A DNA stretch of 64,000 nt from Pseudomonas azadiae (GCF_019145355.1 NZ_JAHSTY010000001.1:124001-188000), one strand, 5' to 3'. Numbered from the stretch's first letter, positions 1 to 11,087 are shown. Made by a program: numbers and translations. Notes: generated by a model not told the origin, from the sequence alone.

Positions 1-963
1 CGCCACCTGCCCGATGACCGCGCCGTGGTTGCAGTGATCGATGGCGACACCGTGCTCGCCGAAGGCGTGGTGCGCAAGACCGTGCCGTGGTTCCAATTGT
101 TCGGCAATGTCGGCGGCCTGACCACCAACGAGTTCTGCGAAGTGCGCGGCGGCTACATCATGAGCGAGTGGCACAAACTGCGCTTCGCCCAGCGCCACAT
201 CAACATGTGCTCCATGGCCCTGTCCAAGCGGGTACTGACCATGACCGGCCGCATGTCGGTGTTCCGTGCCAGTGTCGTGACCGACCCGGGCTTTATCGCC
301 GACGTCGAAAGCGACTCGCTGCAACACTGGCGCCTGGGCCGCTTCAAGTTCCTTACCGGTGACGACAAGTCCAGCTGGTTCAGCCTGATGCGCCTGGGCT
401 ACGACACTTTCTACGTGCCGGACGCCGCGATCCACACCGTGGAACACCCGCCGGAAAAGAGCTTTATCAAGGCCAGCCGCAAGCTGATGTTCCGCTGGTA
501 CGGCAACAACCTGCGCCAGAACTCCCGCGCCCTGGGCCTGGGTGTACGCCGCCTGGGTCTGTTCACCAGCGTGGTGCTGTTCGACCAGCGTGTGTCGATG
601 TGGACCTCGCTGCTCGGCCTGACCGTGGCGCTAATCGCCACCTTCAAGTACGGCGGCGCGTTCATCCTCGTCTACCTGCTGTGGATCGGCATCACCCGCC
701 TGATTCTGACCCTGCTGCTGTCGTGCTCCGGCCACACGATCGGCCCGGCGTACCCGGCGATTCTCTATTACAACCAGATCATGGGCGCGCTGGTGAAGAT
801 CTACGTGTTCTTCCGCCTTGATCAACAGTCCTGGACCCGCCAGGACACCAAACTGACCCGCGATTTGGCCAGCTTTCAACGTTGGTTCAACACCTGGTCG
901 TCTCGGACCATGACCTTCTCCGCCGGCAGCATTTTCGTCGCCGTGTTGCTGATGATGGTCTGA
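1..963 (+). CDS. alg8: Alg8, alginate polymerase catalytic glycosyltransferase (5' end outside the window)
   Basis: This is the C-terminal part (about 320 residues, open from base 1) of the inner-membrane family 2 glycosyltransferase that polymerises GDP-mannuronate into polymannuronate. Full Alg8 is about 490 residues, so roughly the first third, including the substrate-binding aspartates, lies upstream. What remains shows the end of the cytoplasmic glycosyltransferase domain, with [19 protein letters not shown] and [10 protein letters not shown] resembling the acceptor/product-site region of processive synthases, followed by hydrophobic C-terminal segments. It ends 38 nt before alg44. Identity rests on both the sequence and the unmistakable alginate gene order that follows; algD should lie immediately upstream. 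Confidence 0.95.
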   Translation, partial: RHLPDDRAVVAVIDGDTVLAEGVVRKTVPWFQLFGNVGGLTTNEFCEVRGGYIMSEWHKLRFAQRHINMCSMALSKRVLTMTGRMSVFRASVVTDPGFIADVESDSLQHWRLGRFKFLTGDDKSSWFSLMRLGYDTFYVPDAAIHTVEHPPEKSFIKASRKLMFRWYGNNLRQNSRALGLGVRRLGLFTSVVLFDQRVSMWTSLLGLTVALIATFKYGGAFILVYLLWIGITRLILTLLLSCSGHTIGPAYPAILYYNQIMGALVKIYVFFRLDQQSWTRQDTKLTRDLASFQRWFNTWSSRTMTFSAGSIFVAVLLMMV

Positions 964-1001
964 CCCTGCCAAGCCTGAATTAACTAGGAACTACACACAC
1001 C

Positions 1002-2168
1002 ATGAATAGCCAAGTAAACGCCAACGTTGTCCACGAATCCGAAGCCCAGCGCCAGCACGCCCGGGTCAAAATCCCGGCCAAGCTGCGCTTCTTCAACACT
1101 GACCGCACGCCGACCGAAGCACGCGTGCTCGACCTGTCCGCCGGCGGCCTGGCGTTCACCGCCACCCAGCCGCTGACCGTCGGTGAAGTGCACAAGGGCC
1201 GCCTGCAGTTTGTGATCGATAACCTCGGCCTGGCCATGGACGTGGAGCTGCAGATCCGCTCTTACGACCGCCAGACCGGCCGCACCGGTTGCCAGTTCCA
1301 GAACCTCGACGCCCAGGATATTTCCACCCTGCGCCACCTGATCACCTCGCACTTGTCCGGTGACATCGTGACCATGGGCGACGTGCTGGCCACCCTGCAA
1401 CGCGACAACTTCACCAAGGCGCGCAAGAACAAGGACAGCGGCAGCAACATGAGCGCCTTTGGCCGTTTGCGCGCCGTGACCTTCAGCCTGGCGATCTTCC
1501 TGGTGGGCCTCGCCGCGTTCGGTTTTGTTTTCAAGTCGCTCTACGGCATGTATTTCGTCAGCCACGCACAGGCCGGCCTCGTCAGCGTGCCGGGCATGAA
1601 CGTGACCATGCCGCGTGACGGCACCGTACAAAGCCTGCTCAAAGGTGACGCGATCGCCGCCAAAGGCGCGCCGCTGGCGACGTTCAGCACCAGCATGCTG
1701 GATGTGCTCAAGGGCCACCTGGACGAAGAGCAGCTGCAACCGGCCAAGGTTGAAGAACTGTTCGGCAAGCAAATGACCGGCACCCTGACCTCCCCTTGCG
1801 ATTGCATCGTGGCGCAGCAACTGGTCGCCGACGGTCAGTACGCCAGCAAAGGCGACGTGATCTTCCAACTGGTTCCACGCGGCGCCCAGGCCAATGTTGA
1901 AGCACGCTTCTCCTATCGCCAGTTCGGCGACGTGCGCCCAGGCACCCCGGTTACCTTCCAGGTCGCCGACGAAGAACAGACCCGCACCGGCACCATCGTC
2001 AGCAGCACCAGCCTGAACAGCGCCGACCTGTCCTCCGACATCCGTGTGCAGATCAAGCCCGATGCACCGCTGGACAGCACCTACGCCGGCCGCCCGGTGG
2101 AAGTGACCAGCGACCGTGGCCCATCGCTGAACTGGCTGATCGATAAAGCCATGGCTCACGGTCTGTAA
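1002..2168 (+). CDS. alg44: Alg44, c-di-GMP receptor and periplasmic adaptor of alginate polymerase
   Basis: A 388-residue inner-membrane protein. The N-terminal cytoplasmic PilZ domain has both c-di-GMP signatures: R17-x3-R21 (QRQHAR) and D44-x-S46-x-x-G49 (DLSAGG), matching the positions known to bind the dimeric ligand in Pseudomonas aeruginosa Alg44. One membrane segment lies near residues 155-175. The periplasmic part resembles membrane-fusion (HlyD-type) adaptors, with a lipoyl-like region and barrel. Binding of c-di-GMP here is known to switch on Alg8. All predicted ligand residues are present, so post-translational control is probably intact. The stop codon is 8 nt before the algK start, which suggests translational coupling. 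Confidence 0.97.
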   Translation: MNSQVNANVVHESEAQRQHARVKIPAKLRFFNTDRTPTEARVLDLSAGGLAFTATQPLTVGEVHKGRLQFVIDNLGLAMDVELQIRSYDRQTGRTGCQFQNLDAQDISTLRHLITSHLSGDIVTMGDVLATLQRDNFTKARKNKDSGSNMSAFGRLRAVTFSLAIFLVGLAAFGFVFKSLYGMYFVSHAQAGLVSVPGMNVTMPRDGTVQSLLKGDAIAAKGAPLATFSTSMLDVLKGHLDEEQLQPAKVEELFGKQMTGTLTSPCDCIVAQQLVADGQYASKGDVIFQLVPRGAQANVEARFSYRQFGDVRPGTPVTFQVADEEQTRTGTIVSSTSLNSADLSSDIRVQIKPDAPLDSTYAGRPVEVTSDRGPSLNWLIDKAMAHGL

Positions 2169-2176
2169 GCGAGGAC

Positions 2177-3706
2177 ATGCCTGTGAATCGTATTTCAATT
2201 ACACCATCAGCTTCTGTGGGAGCCGGGCTTGCCCGCGATGCAGACGACTCGGTGCATCAGTTGCACCGCGTCGATGCTATCGCAGGCAAGCCAGCTCCCA
2301 CACAGAGCAAAGCTCATTCGGCCGCTGCGTATTGCGCGCTGGCACTGGCCGTGAGCCTCGCCGGTTGCGCCGGCCTGCCCGACCAACGCCTGGCCAATGA
2401 AGCCCTCAAGCGCGGTGACACCGTCACCGCCCAGCAGAATTACCAGCAACTGGCAAACCTGGGCTACAGCGAGGCCCAGGTGGGCCTGGCCGACATCCAG
2501 GTGGGCACCCGCGATCCGGCGCAGATCAAACAGGCCGAAGCCACCTATCGCGCAGCGGCGCAGACATCGCCGCGCGCCCAGGCGCGGCTTGGCCGCTTGC
2601 TGGTGGCCAAGCCAGGCAGCACCGAAGCCGAACACCATGAAGCCGAAGGCCTGCTGAAAAAGGCCTTTGCCAATGGCGAAGGCAACACGCTGATCCCGCT
2701 GGCGATGCTGTACCTGCAATACCCGCACAGTTTCCCGAACGTCAACGCCCAGCAGCAGATCAGCCAGTGGCAAGCCGCCGGCTACCCGGAAGCCGGCCTG
2801 GCCCAGGTGCTGCTGTATCGCACCCAGGACACCTACGACCAGCATCTGGATGACGTAGAGCGCATCTGCAAAGCGGCGCTGAACACCACCGATATCTGCT
2901 ACGTCGAACTGGCCACGGTCTACCAGAAAAAAGCCGAGCCGGAAAAACAGGCCGAGCTGCTCAAGCAGATGGAAGCCGGCTACAGCCGTGGCACCGTCAC
3001 CGCACAACGTGTCGACAGCGTCGCCCGTGTGTTGGGCGATTCGACTCTGGGCAAGACCGACGAGAAAACCGCCCAGGCCCTGCTGGAAAAAATCGCCCCT
3101 GGCTACCCGGCGTCGTGGGTCAGCCTGGCGCAACTGCTCTACGACTTCCCCGAACTGGGCGATGTCGACCAGATGATGAAGTACCTGGACAACGGCCGCG
3201 CCGCCGACCAGCCGCGCGCCGAGCTGTTGCTGGGCAAGCTCTACTACGAAGGCAAGTGGGTACCGGCCGACGCCAAGGCCGCCGAAGCCCATTTCGAAAA
3301 AGCCGTCGGCAAGGAAGTGGCCGCCGATTACTACCTCGGCCAGATCTACCGCCGTGGCTACCTGGGCAAGGTCTATCCGCAAAAAGCCCTGGACCACTTG
3401 CTGACCGCTGCGCGCAATGGCCAGAACAGCGCCGATTTCGCCATCGCCCAATTGTTTTCCCAAGGCAAGGGCACCAAGCCCGACCCATTGAACGCCTATG
3501 TCTTCAGCCAATTGGCTAAAGCCCAGGACACGCCGGAGGCCAATGACTTGGCCACGCAGCTCGAAGCCCCGCTCACGCCGGAACAACGCGCGCAAGGCCA
3601 ACGCCTGGTGCAGCAGGAACTGGCCGCCCGCGGCACCCTGGCCCAGAGCACGCTGCAACTGCACGCCCTGGATGAAGAAGAAGAAGACGGCGAGGAATCC
3701 CTATGA
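2177..3706 (+). CDS. algK: AlgK, outer-membrane TPR/Sel1 lipoprotein of the alginate secretin
   Basis: AlgK is an outer-membrane lipoprotein with Sel1/TPR helical repeats that scaffolds the periplasmic complex and helps place AlgE. The lipobox LAGC has its cysteine at residue 64 when counted from ATG 2177, after the hydrophobic run [13 protein letters not shown]. Repeats such as [25 protein letters not shown] and [15 protein letters not shown] follow. The leader is far longer than a normal lipoprotein signal, because an 88-bp palindromic repeat (2215-2302) is translated in frame between the start and the hydrophobic core. GAGG at 2171-2174 would serve GTG 2183 (spacing 8) better than ATG 2177. 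Inside the repeat, GTG or TTG codons (residues 26 and 29) are fallback starts. The gene overlaps algE by 4 nt. Confidence 0.93.
   Translation: MPVNRISITPSASVGAGLARDADDSVHQLHRVDAIAGKPAPTQSKAHSAAAYCALALAVSLAGCAGLPDQRLANEALKRGDTVTAQQNYQQLANLGYSEAQVGLADIQVGTRDPAQIKQAEATYRAAAQTSPRAQARLGRLLVAKPGSTEAEHHEAEGLLKKAFANGEGNTLIPLAMLYLQYPHSFPNVNAQQQISQWQAAGYPEAGLAQVLLYRTQDTYDQHLDDVERICKAALNTTDICYVELATVYQKKAEPEKQAELLKQMEAGYSRGTVTAQRVDSVARVLGDSTLGKTDEKTAQALLEKIAPGYPASWVSLAQLLYDFPELGDVDQMMKYLDNGRAADQPRAELLLGKLYYEGKWVPADAKAAEAHFEKAVGKEVAADYYLGQIYRRGYLGKVYPQKALDHLLTAARNGQNSADFAIAQLFSQGKGTKPDPLNAYVFSQLAKAQDTPEANDLATQLEAPLTPEQRAQGQRLVQQELAARGTLAQSTLQLHALDEEEEDGEESL
2215..2302. repeat. GTGGGAGC-family REP doublet inside the algK leader codons
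   Basis: Two inverted arms, TGTGGGAGCCGGGCTTGCCC and ATCGCAGGCAAGCCAGCTCC (then CACA), enclose about 40 bp of variable sequence. The same element occurs outside genes at 12940, 26709, 27896 and 38231. Here it is transcribed and translated as part of the AlgK signal region, with no stop in the used frame. Confidence 0.9.
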
Positions 3707-5187
3707 AGCTCAACCCATTCGTCAAGGCCGGTATTGGCCTGACTTTTGCCCTGCTGTGGTCGTGCCCGACCCTGGCCGCCCTGACCGAAGCGAAGAACTT
3801 CGGGCTGGAAGTGAAGGCCACCGCGCAGTCCGAAGATGACCGCGATCTGGGCACGCAGAAAGGCGGCGACGTCAACGGCATCGGCCTCGACCTGCGCCCG
3901 TGGGTCTACGGCGAAAGTGGCGCCTGGAGCGCCTACGCCATGGGCCAGGCGGTGGTGTCGAGCGACATCATCGAGACCGACACCCTGCAACAGTCGGCGA
4001 ATGACGAAAACCAGCAGACCACCAACAATGACCGCAAGACCAAGAAAAATTACTTGGCCATGCGCGAATTCTGGGTCGGCTACAGCGGCTTCACGCCGTA
4101 CCCCGGCGAGATCCTCAAGCTGGGTCGCCAACGCCTGCGTAATGACGACGGCCAATGGCGCGACACCAACATCGAGGCGCTGAACTGGACCTTCGACACC
4201 ACCCTGCTCAAGGCCAATGTCGGCGTCGCCGAGCGTTTCAGCGAATACCGCACCGACCTCAAGGAACTGTCGCCGGTGGACAAGGACCGTCAGCACCTCT
4301 ACGCCGACGCGTCCTACCAGTGGATGCCGGGCCAGTGGATCGGCCTGCGTGGCCATCACACCCATGACAACGGCAAGCTCGATTATCCGGAACCGGGCCA
4401 GCCCACCGACTCGCTGGACAAGCGTTCGAACGGCGACCTGACCTGGCTCGGCATCGAAGCCAACAGCGACGCCTACAACTGGCGCAACACCAACACCGTG
4501 AACTACTGGGCCAGCATCACCGGCATGCGCGGCGACCGTGACAGCGTCAACGCGTTGAAGTCCGACGGCTCGCGCCCGGACCAGGCCAAGCGCAGCGAGG
4601 ACGTGAACGGCTGGGCGACCGACATCGGTGTTCGCCTGCGCCTGGATCCGCAGTGGCAAGTGGGTGCGGCCTATGCCCGCGCCAGCGAAAACTATGAGCA
4701 GAACGGCCTGCAAAGCAACCGTTCGAACTGGACCGGCACCCAGTCCCGCGTGCACCGTTTCGGCGAAGCGTTCCGTGGCGAGATGAACAACATGCAGTCC
4801 ATGAGCCTGTTCGGTTCCTGGCAGCTGCGTGAGGACTATGACGCCAGCCTGGTGTACCACAAGTTCTGGCGCGTGGACGGCAACAAGCCGGTCAGCAGCA
4901 ACGGCATTGCGGCGCTGGACAACACCACCGACGCCGCGGGTGACATTGTCGCCAGCACCTCGCTACCGCTGGCAGACGGTAAAAAGGACCTGGGCCAGGA
5001 AATGGACTTGGTGGTGACCAAGTACTTCAAGTCCGGCCTGTTGCCGGCAGCAATCAGCCAGTCGTTCGACGAGCCTTCGGCCCTGGTGCGTTTCCGTGCC
5101 GGTGTGTTCAAGCCAGGTGATGCCTATGGCAGCAACGTCGACTCCTACATGCATCGCGCGTTCGTCGACGTGATCTGGAAATTCTGA
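3703..5187 (+). CDS. algE: AlgE, outer-membrane alginate export porin
   Basis: A 494-residue protein with an N-terminal Sec signal peptide ([18 protein letters not shown]..., likely cut after PTLA). The mature part alternates aromatic and hydrophobic residues and ends in a phenylalanine (VDVIWKF), as expected for an outer-membrane beta-barrel. AlgE is the 18-stranded, positively charged pore through which alginate leaves the cell. The start ATG overlaps the algK stop (ATGA), and the stop directly abuts the spacer before algG. Length and position match the family; nothing looks broken. Confidence 0.97.
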   Translation: MKLNPFVKAGIGLTFALLWSCPTLAALTEAKNFGLEVKATAQSEDDRDLGTQKGGDVNGIGLDLRPWVYGESGAWSAYAMGQAVVSSDIIETDTLQQSANDENQQTTNNDRKTKKNYLAMREFWVGYSGFTPYPGEILKLGRQRLRNDDGQWRDTNIEALNWTFDTTLLKANVGVAERFSEYRTDLKELSPVDKDRQHLYADASYQWMPGQWIGLRGHHTHDNGKLDYPEPGQPTDSLDKRSNGDLTWLGIEANSDAYNWRNTNTVNYWASITGMRGDRDSVNALKSDGSRPDQAKRSEDVNGWATDIGVRLRLDPQWQVGAAYARASENYEQNGLQSNRSNWTGTQSRVHRFGEAFRGEMNNMQSMSLFGSWQLREDYDASLVYHKFWRVDGNKPVSSNGIAALDNTTDAAGDIVASTSLPLADGKKDLGQEMDLVVTKYFKSGLLPAAISQSFDEPSALVRFRAGVFKPGDAYGSNVDSYMHRAFVDVIWKF

Positions 5188-5201
5188 TGGGAGCCTGCGC
5201 A

Positions 5202-6776
5202 ATGAACCCTCAAGCCCTCAAAGGCTCGGCCCTGCTGGCGGCAGCGATGCTGCTGGCAAGCGGCGCCGCCATGGCCGATGTCGCGCCGCAGGCTAAAGCG
5301 CCGACTATCGCCAAAGAGCTGCAGCAGGCCAAGACCTACACCATTTCCAGCCCGCCGACCGCGCCGCTGGAAATGGCCAAGCCGGCCCTGCCGGACCTGT
5401 CGGGCTACACCGCGGCGGCGATCGAGAAGAAGATCGTGCGCACCAAACCAGGCAAGATCAGCATCCGCCGCATGATGCAGGAAGACGCGCTCAAGGACTT
5501 CATTGGCGGTGACAACAAGATGGCCGAGTGGGTGGTGCGCCAGCACGGCATCCCCCAGGCGATTTTCATCGACGATGGCTACATGAACCTCAAGGACCTG
5601 CTGGGCAAAGTGCCCAAGCAGTACCTGAGCGAAACTTCGCCGGGCGTGTTCCTGGCCAAGCTGCCGATCGTGGTCGGGCGCAAGGGCATCCTGGACATCG
5701 ACAAAAACACCCAGGAGCTGCGCCTTTCGCAGGAAGCCGGTTCGTTCCTGATCAACGATGGCCAGCTGTTTGTGCGTGACACCAAAGTCACCGGCTGGAG
5801 CGAAAAGGCCAACGGCCCGGCGCTGTTCAAGTCGCCGAAGGAATTTCGTCCGTTCCTGCTGGCCTGGGGCGGCACCGAGACTTATATCTCCAACACCAAG
5901 ATGGCCAGTTTCGGCTACGCCAACAGTAAGTCGTACGGGGTGAGTATCTCCCAGTACACGCCGAATATGGCCAAGGTGCTCAAGCGTGCGGAGCCGACGG
6001 GCTGGATCATCGATTCCGAGTTCTCGGACATGTGGTACGGCTTCTACTGCTACGAGACCACAGGCTTTGTGATCAAGAGCAATACCTACAAAGACAACAT
6101 CGTCTACGGCATTGACCCGCACGACCGTTCCCACGGCCTGATCATCGCGGACAACACCGTCTACGGCACGAAGAAGAAGCACGGCATCATCATTTCCCGG
6201 GAAGTGAACGACAGCTTCATCTTCAACAACCGCAGCTACGACAACAAGCTCTCGGGCCTGGTGCTCGACCGTAACAGCGTCAATAACCTGGTGGCCGACA
6301 ACGAGTTCTACCGCAACCACACCGACGGCATCACCCTCTATGAGAGCGGTGACAACCTGCTGTGGGGCAACAAGGTCATCGCCAACCGTCGCCACGGTAT
6401 CCGCGTGCGTAACAGCGTGAACATCAAGCTGTACGAAAACACCTCGATGGCCAACGGCCTGACCGGGCTCTACGGCCACATCAAGGACCTGACCGACACC
6501 GACCGCGACATCGCACTCGACCCGTTCGACGCCAAGGTGTCGCTGATCGTGGTCGGCGGTGAACTGGCGGGTAACGGCAGCGGGCCGCTGTCCATCGACT
6601 CGCCGTTGAGCGTGGAACTGTATCGCGTGTCGATGCTGGCGCCGACCAAAACCAGCGGCATCAGCTTCAACGGCGTGCTGGGCGATCGCCAGGAAGAGAT
6701 TCTCGATCTGCTGGTGCGCCAGCAGAAAGCCGTGCTGATCGACCCTGTCGAACGCCAGACCGAATTGCAGGACTGA
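5202..6776 (+). CDS. algG: AlgG, poly(beta-D-mannuronate) C5-epimerase
   Basis: A periplasmic enzyme that converts D-mannuronate residues in the polymer to L-guluronate and also takes part in the periplasmic export complex. From ATG 5202 the protein is about 524 residues with a signal peptide (ALKGSALLAAAMLLASGAAMA). The body is a right-handed parallel beta-helix of Asn-rich coils, for example NNRSYDNKLSGLVLDRNS and NKVIANRRHGIRVRNS. It carries the catalytic motif DPHDRSHG. An in-frame ATG at 5187 overlaps the algE stop, but 5202 is preferred because GGGAG lies 8-12 nt upstream and the signal peptide then begins normally. Confidence 0.96.
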   Translation: MNPQALKGSALLAAAMLLASGAAMADVAPQAKAPTIAKELQQAKTYTISSPPTAPLEMAKPALPDLSGYTAAAIEKKIVRTKPGKISIRRMMQEDALKDFIGGDNKMAEWVVRQHGIPQAIFIDDGYMNLKDLLGKVPKQYLSETSPGVFLAKLPIVVGRKGILDIDKNTQELRLSQEAGSFLINDGQLFVRDTKVTGWSEKANGPALFKSPKEFRPFLLAWGGTETYISNTKMASFGYANSKSYGVSISQYTPNMAKVLKRAEPTGWIIDSEFSDMWYGFYCYETTGFVIKSNTYKDNIVYGIDPHDRSHGLIIADNTVYGTKKKHGIIISREVNDSFIFNNRSYDNKLSGLVLDRNSVNNLVADNEFYRNHTDGITLYESGDNLLWGNKVIANRRHGIRVRNSVNIKLYENTSMANGLTGLYGHIKDLTDTDRDIALDPFDAKVSLIVVGGELAGNGSGPLSIDSPLSVELYRVSMLAPTKTSGISFNGVLGDRQEEILDLLVRQQKAVLIDPVERQTELQD

Positions 6777-6787
6777 GGATGACCCTT

Positions 6788-8236
6788 ATGCACCCACACA
6801 TGATCAAACTGCTGAGCCTCTCGGGTCTGACCCTCGGCCTGCTCGCGGCCAGCCAGGGCGTGCGCGCCGACGAGATCAAGGCGCCGACTTTCACCGCCGA
6901 ACCTTGCTGCAGCCTGTGCCCGGCCGCCCATGACGCAAAGAACTACACCACGCGTTATCAGCAGAACTTCACCACTCTGGTACAAGCCCAGGGCGACTGG
7001 CTGTTCCGTACCCAGGAAGACCTGCGTACCGAATTCGACACCACCCCGTCCGGCTACAAGCGCATGCAACAGCTGCACGATGCGTTCAAGAGCAAGGGCG
7101 TGGAACTGGTGGTGGTCTACCAGCCGACCCGCGGCCTGGTGAACCGCAACAAGCTCAACCCCGAAGAGAAAGCCAAGTTCGATTTCGACAAGGCACTGGG
7201 CAACTACAAGACCATGCTCGGCCGTTTCGCCAAGATGGGCTACGTGGTACCGGACCTGTCGCCGTTGACCAATGAGCAACTGCCGGATGAATTGCCGGCC
7301 CACGACTTCTATTTCCGTGGCGACCAGCACTGGACTCCTTACGGTGCCCAGCGCACGGCGAAAATCGTCGCAGCCAAGATCAAGCAGATGCCTGAGTACG
7401 CCGCAATTCCCAAGCGTGAATTCGAAACCAAGCGCTCCGGGCGCATGGGCAAGACCGGCACCCTGCACAACATGGCCGGGCAACTGTGCGGCACCAGCTA
7501 CGCGATCCAGTACATGGACCAGTTCACCACCGAGCCCAAGGGCGAAGCGGGCGACGGCGATCTGTTCGGCGATTCGGGCGACCCGCAGATCACGCTGGTG
7601 GGCACCAGCCACAGTGGCAAGAACTACAACTTCGCCGGTTTCCTGCAGGAGGAGATCGGTGCCGACATCCTCAACGTCGCCTTCCCCGGCGGTGGCCTGG
7701 AAGGCTCGATGATCCAGTACCTGGGCAGCGAAGAATTCCAGAAAAACCCGCCGAAGATCCTGATCTGGGAATTCTCGCCGCTGTACCGCCTCGACCAGGA
7801 AACCATCTACCGCCAGATGATGGCGCTGCTGGACAACGGTTGCGAAGGCAAGACCGCGCAGATGACCGCCAGCACGACATTGAAACCCGGCAAGAACGAA
7901 TTGATGGTTAACAGTTCGAACAAAGACCTGCGCAACGCCAACCATCAGGTCGATATCCGCTTTGCCGACCCGTCGGTGAAAACCCTGCAAGCCACCCTCT
8001 GGTACATGAACGGGCGCCACGAGGACATCAAGATCGAGAAACCCGAAACATCCGATACAGACGGGCGTTTCGCCTTTGAACTGCGCACCGATGAAGACTG
8101 GGCCTCGCAGAACTTGCTGGCCGTGGAAGTGCAGGGCCCTGAAGCGGGCGCTGCGGCGCAGAAAGTCGAAGCGAAAATTTGCACACGCAACGTATTCCCC
8201 GCCGGTGGTCAACAGACTGCCTCAACGGGGCAATGA
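6788..8236 (+). CDS. algX: AlgX, alginate O-acetyltransferase of the periplasm
   Basis: AlgX is a periplasmic SGNH-hydrolase-like acetyltransferase with a C-terminal carbohydrate-binding module; it completes O-acetylation and is part of the secretion complex. The Asp-His of the triad are in [13 protein letters not shown] and the nucleophile serine in [12 protein letters not shown]. The N-terminus is a signal peptide ending near QGVRA. Two close starts exist: ATG 6779 is jammed against the GAGG, while ATG 6788 sits 9 nt from it, so 6788 is chosen (482 residues). The gap to the algG stop is 11 nt, and algL follows after 8 nt. Confidence 0.95.
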   Translation: MHPHMIKLLSLSGLTLGLLAASQGVRADEIKAPTFTAEPCCSLCPAAHDAKNYTTRYQQNFTTLVQAQGDWLFRTQEDLRTEFDTTPSGYKRMQQLHDAFKSKGVELVVVYQPTRGLVNRNKLNPEEKAKFDFDKALGNYKTMLGRFAKMGYVVPDLSPLTNEQLPDELPAHDFYFRGDQHWTPYGAQRTAKIVAAKIKQMPEYAAIPKREFETKRSGRMGKTGTLHNMAGQLCGTSYAIQYMDQFTTEPKGEAGDGDLFGDSGDPQITLVGTSHSGKNYNFAGFLQEEIGADILNVAFPGGGLEGSMIQYLGSEEFQKNPPKILIWEFSPLYRLDQETIYRQMMALLDNGCEGKTAQMTASTTLKPGKNELMVNSSNKDLRNANHQVDIRFADPSVKTLQATLWYMNGRHEDIKIEKPETSDTDGRFAFELRTDEDWASQNLLAVEVQGPEAGAAAQKVEAKICTRNVFPAGGQQTASTGQ

Positions 8237-8244
8237 GGTTACCT

Positions 8245-9354
8245 ATGCAGAAATTACTGATTCCATCGTTGCTGGGCCTGGCGATTTTCGCCGGCGCAGC
8301 CAACGCTGCCGCCCCGCTGCGTCCGCCCCAGGGCTATTTCGCACCGATCGAAGCGTTCAAGACCGGCGAAGCCAAGGAAAACTGCGACACCATGCCGACG
8401 CCCTACACCGGGCCTCTGCAGTTTCGCAGCAAGTACGAAGGCTCCGACAAGGCGCGTTCGACCTTGAACGTGCAATCGGAGAAAGCCTTTCGCGACAGCA
8501 CCGCCGACATCACCAAGCTGGAAAAAGACACCAGCAAACGCGTGATGCAGTTCATGCGCGACGGTCGCCCGGAACAGCTCGAATGCACGCTGAACTGGCT
8601 GGTTTCGTGGGCCAAGGCCGATGCGTTGATGTCCAAGGACTTCAACCACACCGGTAAATCGATGCGCAAATGGGCGCTGGGCAGCATGGCCTCGGCCTAC
8701 GTGCGCCTGAAGTTCTCCGAGTCGCACCCGCTGGCCAACCACCCGCAGGAAGCGCAACTGATCGAAGCCTGGTTCAACAAACTGGCTGATCAGGTGGTGA
8801 GCGACTGGGACAACCTGCCGCTGGAAAAAACCAACAACCACTCCTACTGGGCCGCCTGGTCGGTGATGGCGACGTCCATCGCCACCAACCGTCGCGATCT
8901 GTTCGATTGGGCCGTCAAGGAATACAAGGTCGGCGTGAACCAGGTCGATGACCAGGGCTTCCTGCCGAATGAATTGAAGCGTCAGCAGCGCGCGTTGTCG
9001 TACCACAACTACGCCCTGCCGCCGCTGTCGATGATCGCCAGTTTTGCCTTGGTCAACGGGGTGGATCTGCGTCAGGAAAACAACAGCGCGCTCAAGCGCC
9101 TCGGCGAAAAAGTGCTGGCCGGGGTGAAAGACCCGGAGATCTTCGAGCAGAAGAACGGCAAAGAGCAGGACATGAAGGACCTCAAGGAGGACATGAAATA
9201 TGCCTGGCTTGAACCCTTCTGCACCCTCTACACCTGCGCGCCGGATGTGATCGAGCGCAAGCATGGGATGCAGCCGTTCAAGACGTTCCGTCTGGGGGGT
9301 GACCTGACCAAGGTCTACGACCCGACGCATGAGAAAGGCAACAAAGGCAGTTAG
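8245..9354 (+). CDS. algL: AlgL, periplasmic alginate lyase
   Basis: A family PL5 lyase that beta-eliminates mannuronate linkages; in the biosynthetic operon it clears polymer that strays into the periplasm. The 369-residue product starts with a signal peptide ([21 protein letters not shown]). It carries the conserved active-site string NNHSYWAAW near residues 197-205 and a basic tract with DRQ-like context further on ([17 protein letters not shown]). GAGG lies 6 nt before ATG 8245. Upstream in-frame codons to 8179 fall inside algX and would ruin the signal peptide. The gene is followed by a 189-nt gap holding a palindromic repeat before algI. Confidence 0.96.
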   Translation: MQKLLIPSLLGLAIFAGAANAAAPLRPPQGYFAPIEAFKTGEAKENCDTMPTPYTGPLQFRSKYEGSDKARSTLNVQSEKAFRDSTADITKLEKDTSKRVMQFMRDGRPEQLECTLNWLVSWAKADALMSKDFNHTGKSMRKWALGSMASAYVRLKFSESHPLANHPQEAQLIEAWFNKLADQVVSDWDNLPLEKTNNHSYWAAWSVMATSIATNRRDLFDWAVKEYKVGVNQVDDQGFLPNELKRQQRALSYHNYALPPLSMIASFALVNGVDLRQENNSALKRLGEKVLAGVKDPEIFEQKNGKEQDMKDLKEDMKYAWLEPFCTLYTCAPDVIERKHGMQPFKTFRLGGDLTKVYDPTHEKGNKGS

Positions 9355-9359
9355 TCGCT

Positions 9360-9466
9360 GATCGTTCCCACGCTCTGCGTGGGAATGCAGCACGGGACGC
9401 TCTGCGTCCCAAAGCGTGACGCAGAGCGTCACAAGAGGCATTCCCACGCAGAGCGTGGGAACGATC
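9360..9466. repeat. Nested palindromic repeat between algL and algI
   Basis: The outer arms GATCGTTCCCACGCTCTGCG and CGCAGAGCGTGGGAACGATC are perfect reverse complements. Inside lie GGGACGCTCTGCGTCCC and GTGACGCAGAGCGTCAC, each a hairpin. It is a different sequence family from the GTGGGAGC repeats. In RNA it would fold into a strong stem within the alginate message. Confidence 0.9.
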
Positions 9467-9543
9467 ACAGCCTCCCCCGACATCGTGGGGGGGTTTGGGG
9501 GGGCTGCGGCCCTTGACTGTTGGTTAAACATGGAGAGATCGGG

Positions 9544-11076
9544 ATGGTTTTCTCGTCCAATGTGTTCCTGTTTCTGTTCTTGCCGATCTTTCTCGGCTTG
9601 TACTATTTGAGCGGGCAACGCTATCGCAACCTGCTGCTGCTGCTGGCCAGCTACGTGTTCTACGCCTGGTGGCGAGTGGACTTCCTGGCCCTGTTCGCCG
9701 CCGTGACGCTGTGGAACTACTGGATCGGCCTCAAGGTCGGTGCGGCCGGCGTGCGCACCAAGCCGGCCCAGCGCTGGCTGCTGCTCGGCGTGGCGGTCGA
9801 CCTGTGCATCCTCGGCTACTTCAAGTACGCCAACTTCGGCGTCGACAGCATCAACGTGATGATGAAGTCGATGGGCCTGGAGCCGTTCATCCTCACCCAC
9901 GTGCTGTTGCCGATCGGGATCTCGTTCTACATCTTCGAGTCCATCAGCTACATCATCGACGTGTATCGCGGTGATACCCCGGCCACACGCAACCTCATCG
10001 ACTTTGCAGCGTTCGTGGCGATCTTCCCGCACCTGATCGCCGGTCCCGTGCTGCGCTTTCGCGACCTGGCCGACCAGTTCAACAACCGCACCCATACCCT
10101 GGATAAATTCTCCGAGGGCTGCACGCGGTTCATGCAGGGGTTCATCAAGAAGGTGTTCATCGCCGATACCCTGGCGGTGGTGGCCGATCATTGCTTCGCC
10201 TTGCAGAACCCGACGACCGGCGATGCCTGGCTCGGCGCGCTGGCCTACACCGCGCAGCTGTACTTCGACTTCTCCGGCTACAGCGACATGGCGATCGGCC
10301 TGGGCTTGATGATGGGTTTCCGCTTCATGGAAAACTTCAAGCAGCCGTACATCAGCCAGTCGATCACCGAGTTCTGGCGGCGCTGGCACATCAGCCTCTC
10401 CACTTGGCTGCGTGACTACCTGTACATCACCCTGGGCGGCAACCGTAAAGGCACGCTGACCACCTACCGCAACCTGTTCCTGACCATGCTGCTCGGTGGC
10501 CTGTGGCACGGTGCGAACATCACCTACATCGTGTGGGGTGCCTGGCACGGCATGTGGCTGGCGATTGAAAAAGCCATCGGCCTCAATACCGCGCCGCGCA
10601 GCTTCAATGTGCTGCGCTGGGCCTTCACCTTCCTGCTGGTGGTGATGGGCTGGGTGATCTTCCGCGCCGAGAACCTGCACGTTGCCGGGCGTATGTACGG
10701 TGCGATGTTCAGCTTTGGCGAGTGGTCGCTGTCGGAACTCAACCGCGCCAACCTCACCGGGCTGCAAGTGGCGACCCTGGTGGTGGCCTACGCGACCCTG
10801 GCGTTCTTTGGCCTGCGCGACTTCTACACCAATCGCCCTGCCGAGAAGACCAAGCCGGCCGACCCGAGCCTGATCAAGGCCGTACCGGGCGACAACCCAG
10901 GCAGCATCCACGAGCCCGGTTTTACCGTGGGCCGTGACGCCGCCGTGCAACCGGCCTACTGGACCGCTGACTGGCCACGCTACGCAATGCGCGCGGCTGT
11001 GCTGCTGCTGTTCGTGGCGTCGATTCTCAAACTGTCGGCGCAGAGTTTCTCGCCGTTCCTTTACTTCCAATTCTGA
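9544..11076 (+). CDS. algI: AlgI, MBOAT membrane O-acyltransferase
   Basis: A polytopic inner-membrane protein (about 510 residues) of the MBOAT family that brings acetyl groups across the membrane for alginate acetylation. The N-terminus MVFSSNVFLFLFLPIFLGLY is hydrophobic. Conserved MBOAT features include FFSGYSDMAIGLGLMMGF-like sequence (FDFSGYSDMAIGLGLMMG), EFWRRWHISLSTWLRDY and the catalytic-histidine region LLGGLWHGAN followed by WGAWHGMWL. ATG 9544 has GGAGAGATCGGG just upstream; earlier in-frame codons back to 9520 lack support. AlgJ starts 11 nt after the stop. The donor is generally thought to be acetyl-CoA, which cannot be judged from sequence. Confidence 0.96.
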   Translation: MVFSSNVFLFLFLPIFLGLYYLSGQRYRNLLLLLASYVFYAWWRVDFLALFAAVTLWNYWIGLKVGAAGVRTKPAQRWLLLGVAVDLCILGYFKYANFGVDSINVMMKSMGLEPFILTHVLLPIGISFYIFESISYIIDVYRGDTPATRNLIDFAAFVAIFPHLIAGPVLRFRDLADQFNNRTHTLDKFSEGCTRFMQGFIKKVFIADTLAVVADHCFALQNPTTGDAWLGALAYTAQLYFDFSGYSDMAIGLGLMMGFRFMENFKQPYISQSITEFWRRWHISLSTWLRDYLYITLGGNRKGTLTTYRNLFLTMLLGGLWHGANITYIVWGAWHGMWLAIEKAIGLNTAPRSFNVLRWAFTFLLVVMGWVIFRAENLHVAGRMYGAMFSFGEWSLSELNRANLTGLQVATLVVAYATLAFFGLRDFYTNRPAEKTKPADPSLIKAVPGDNPGSIHEPGFTVGRDAAVQPAYWTADWPRYAMRAAVLLLFVASILKLSAQSFSPFLYFQF

Positions 11077-11087
11077 GGGAGCCGACC

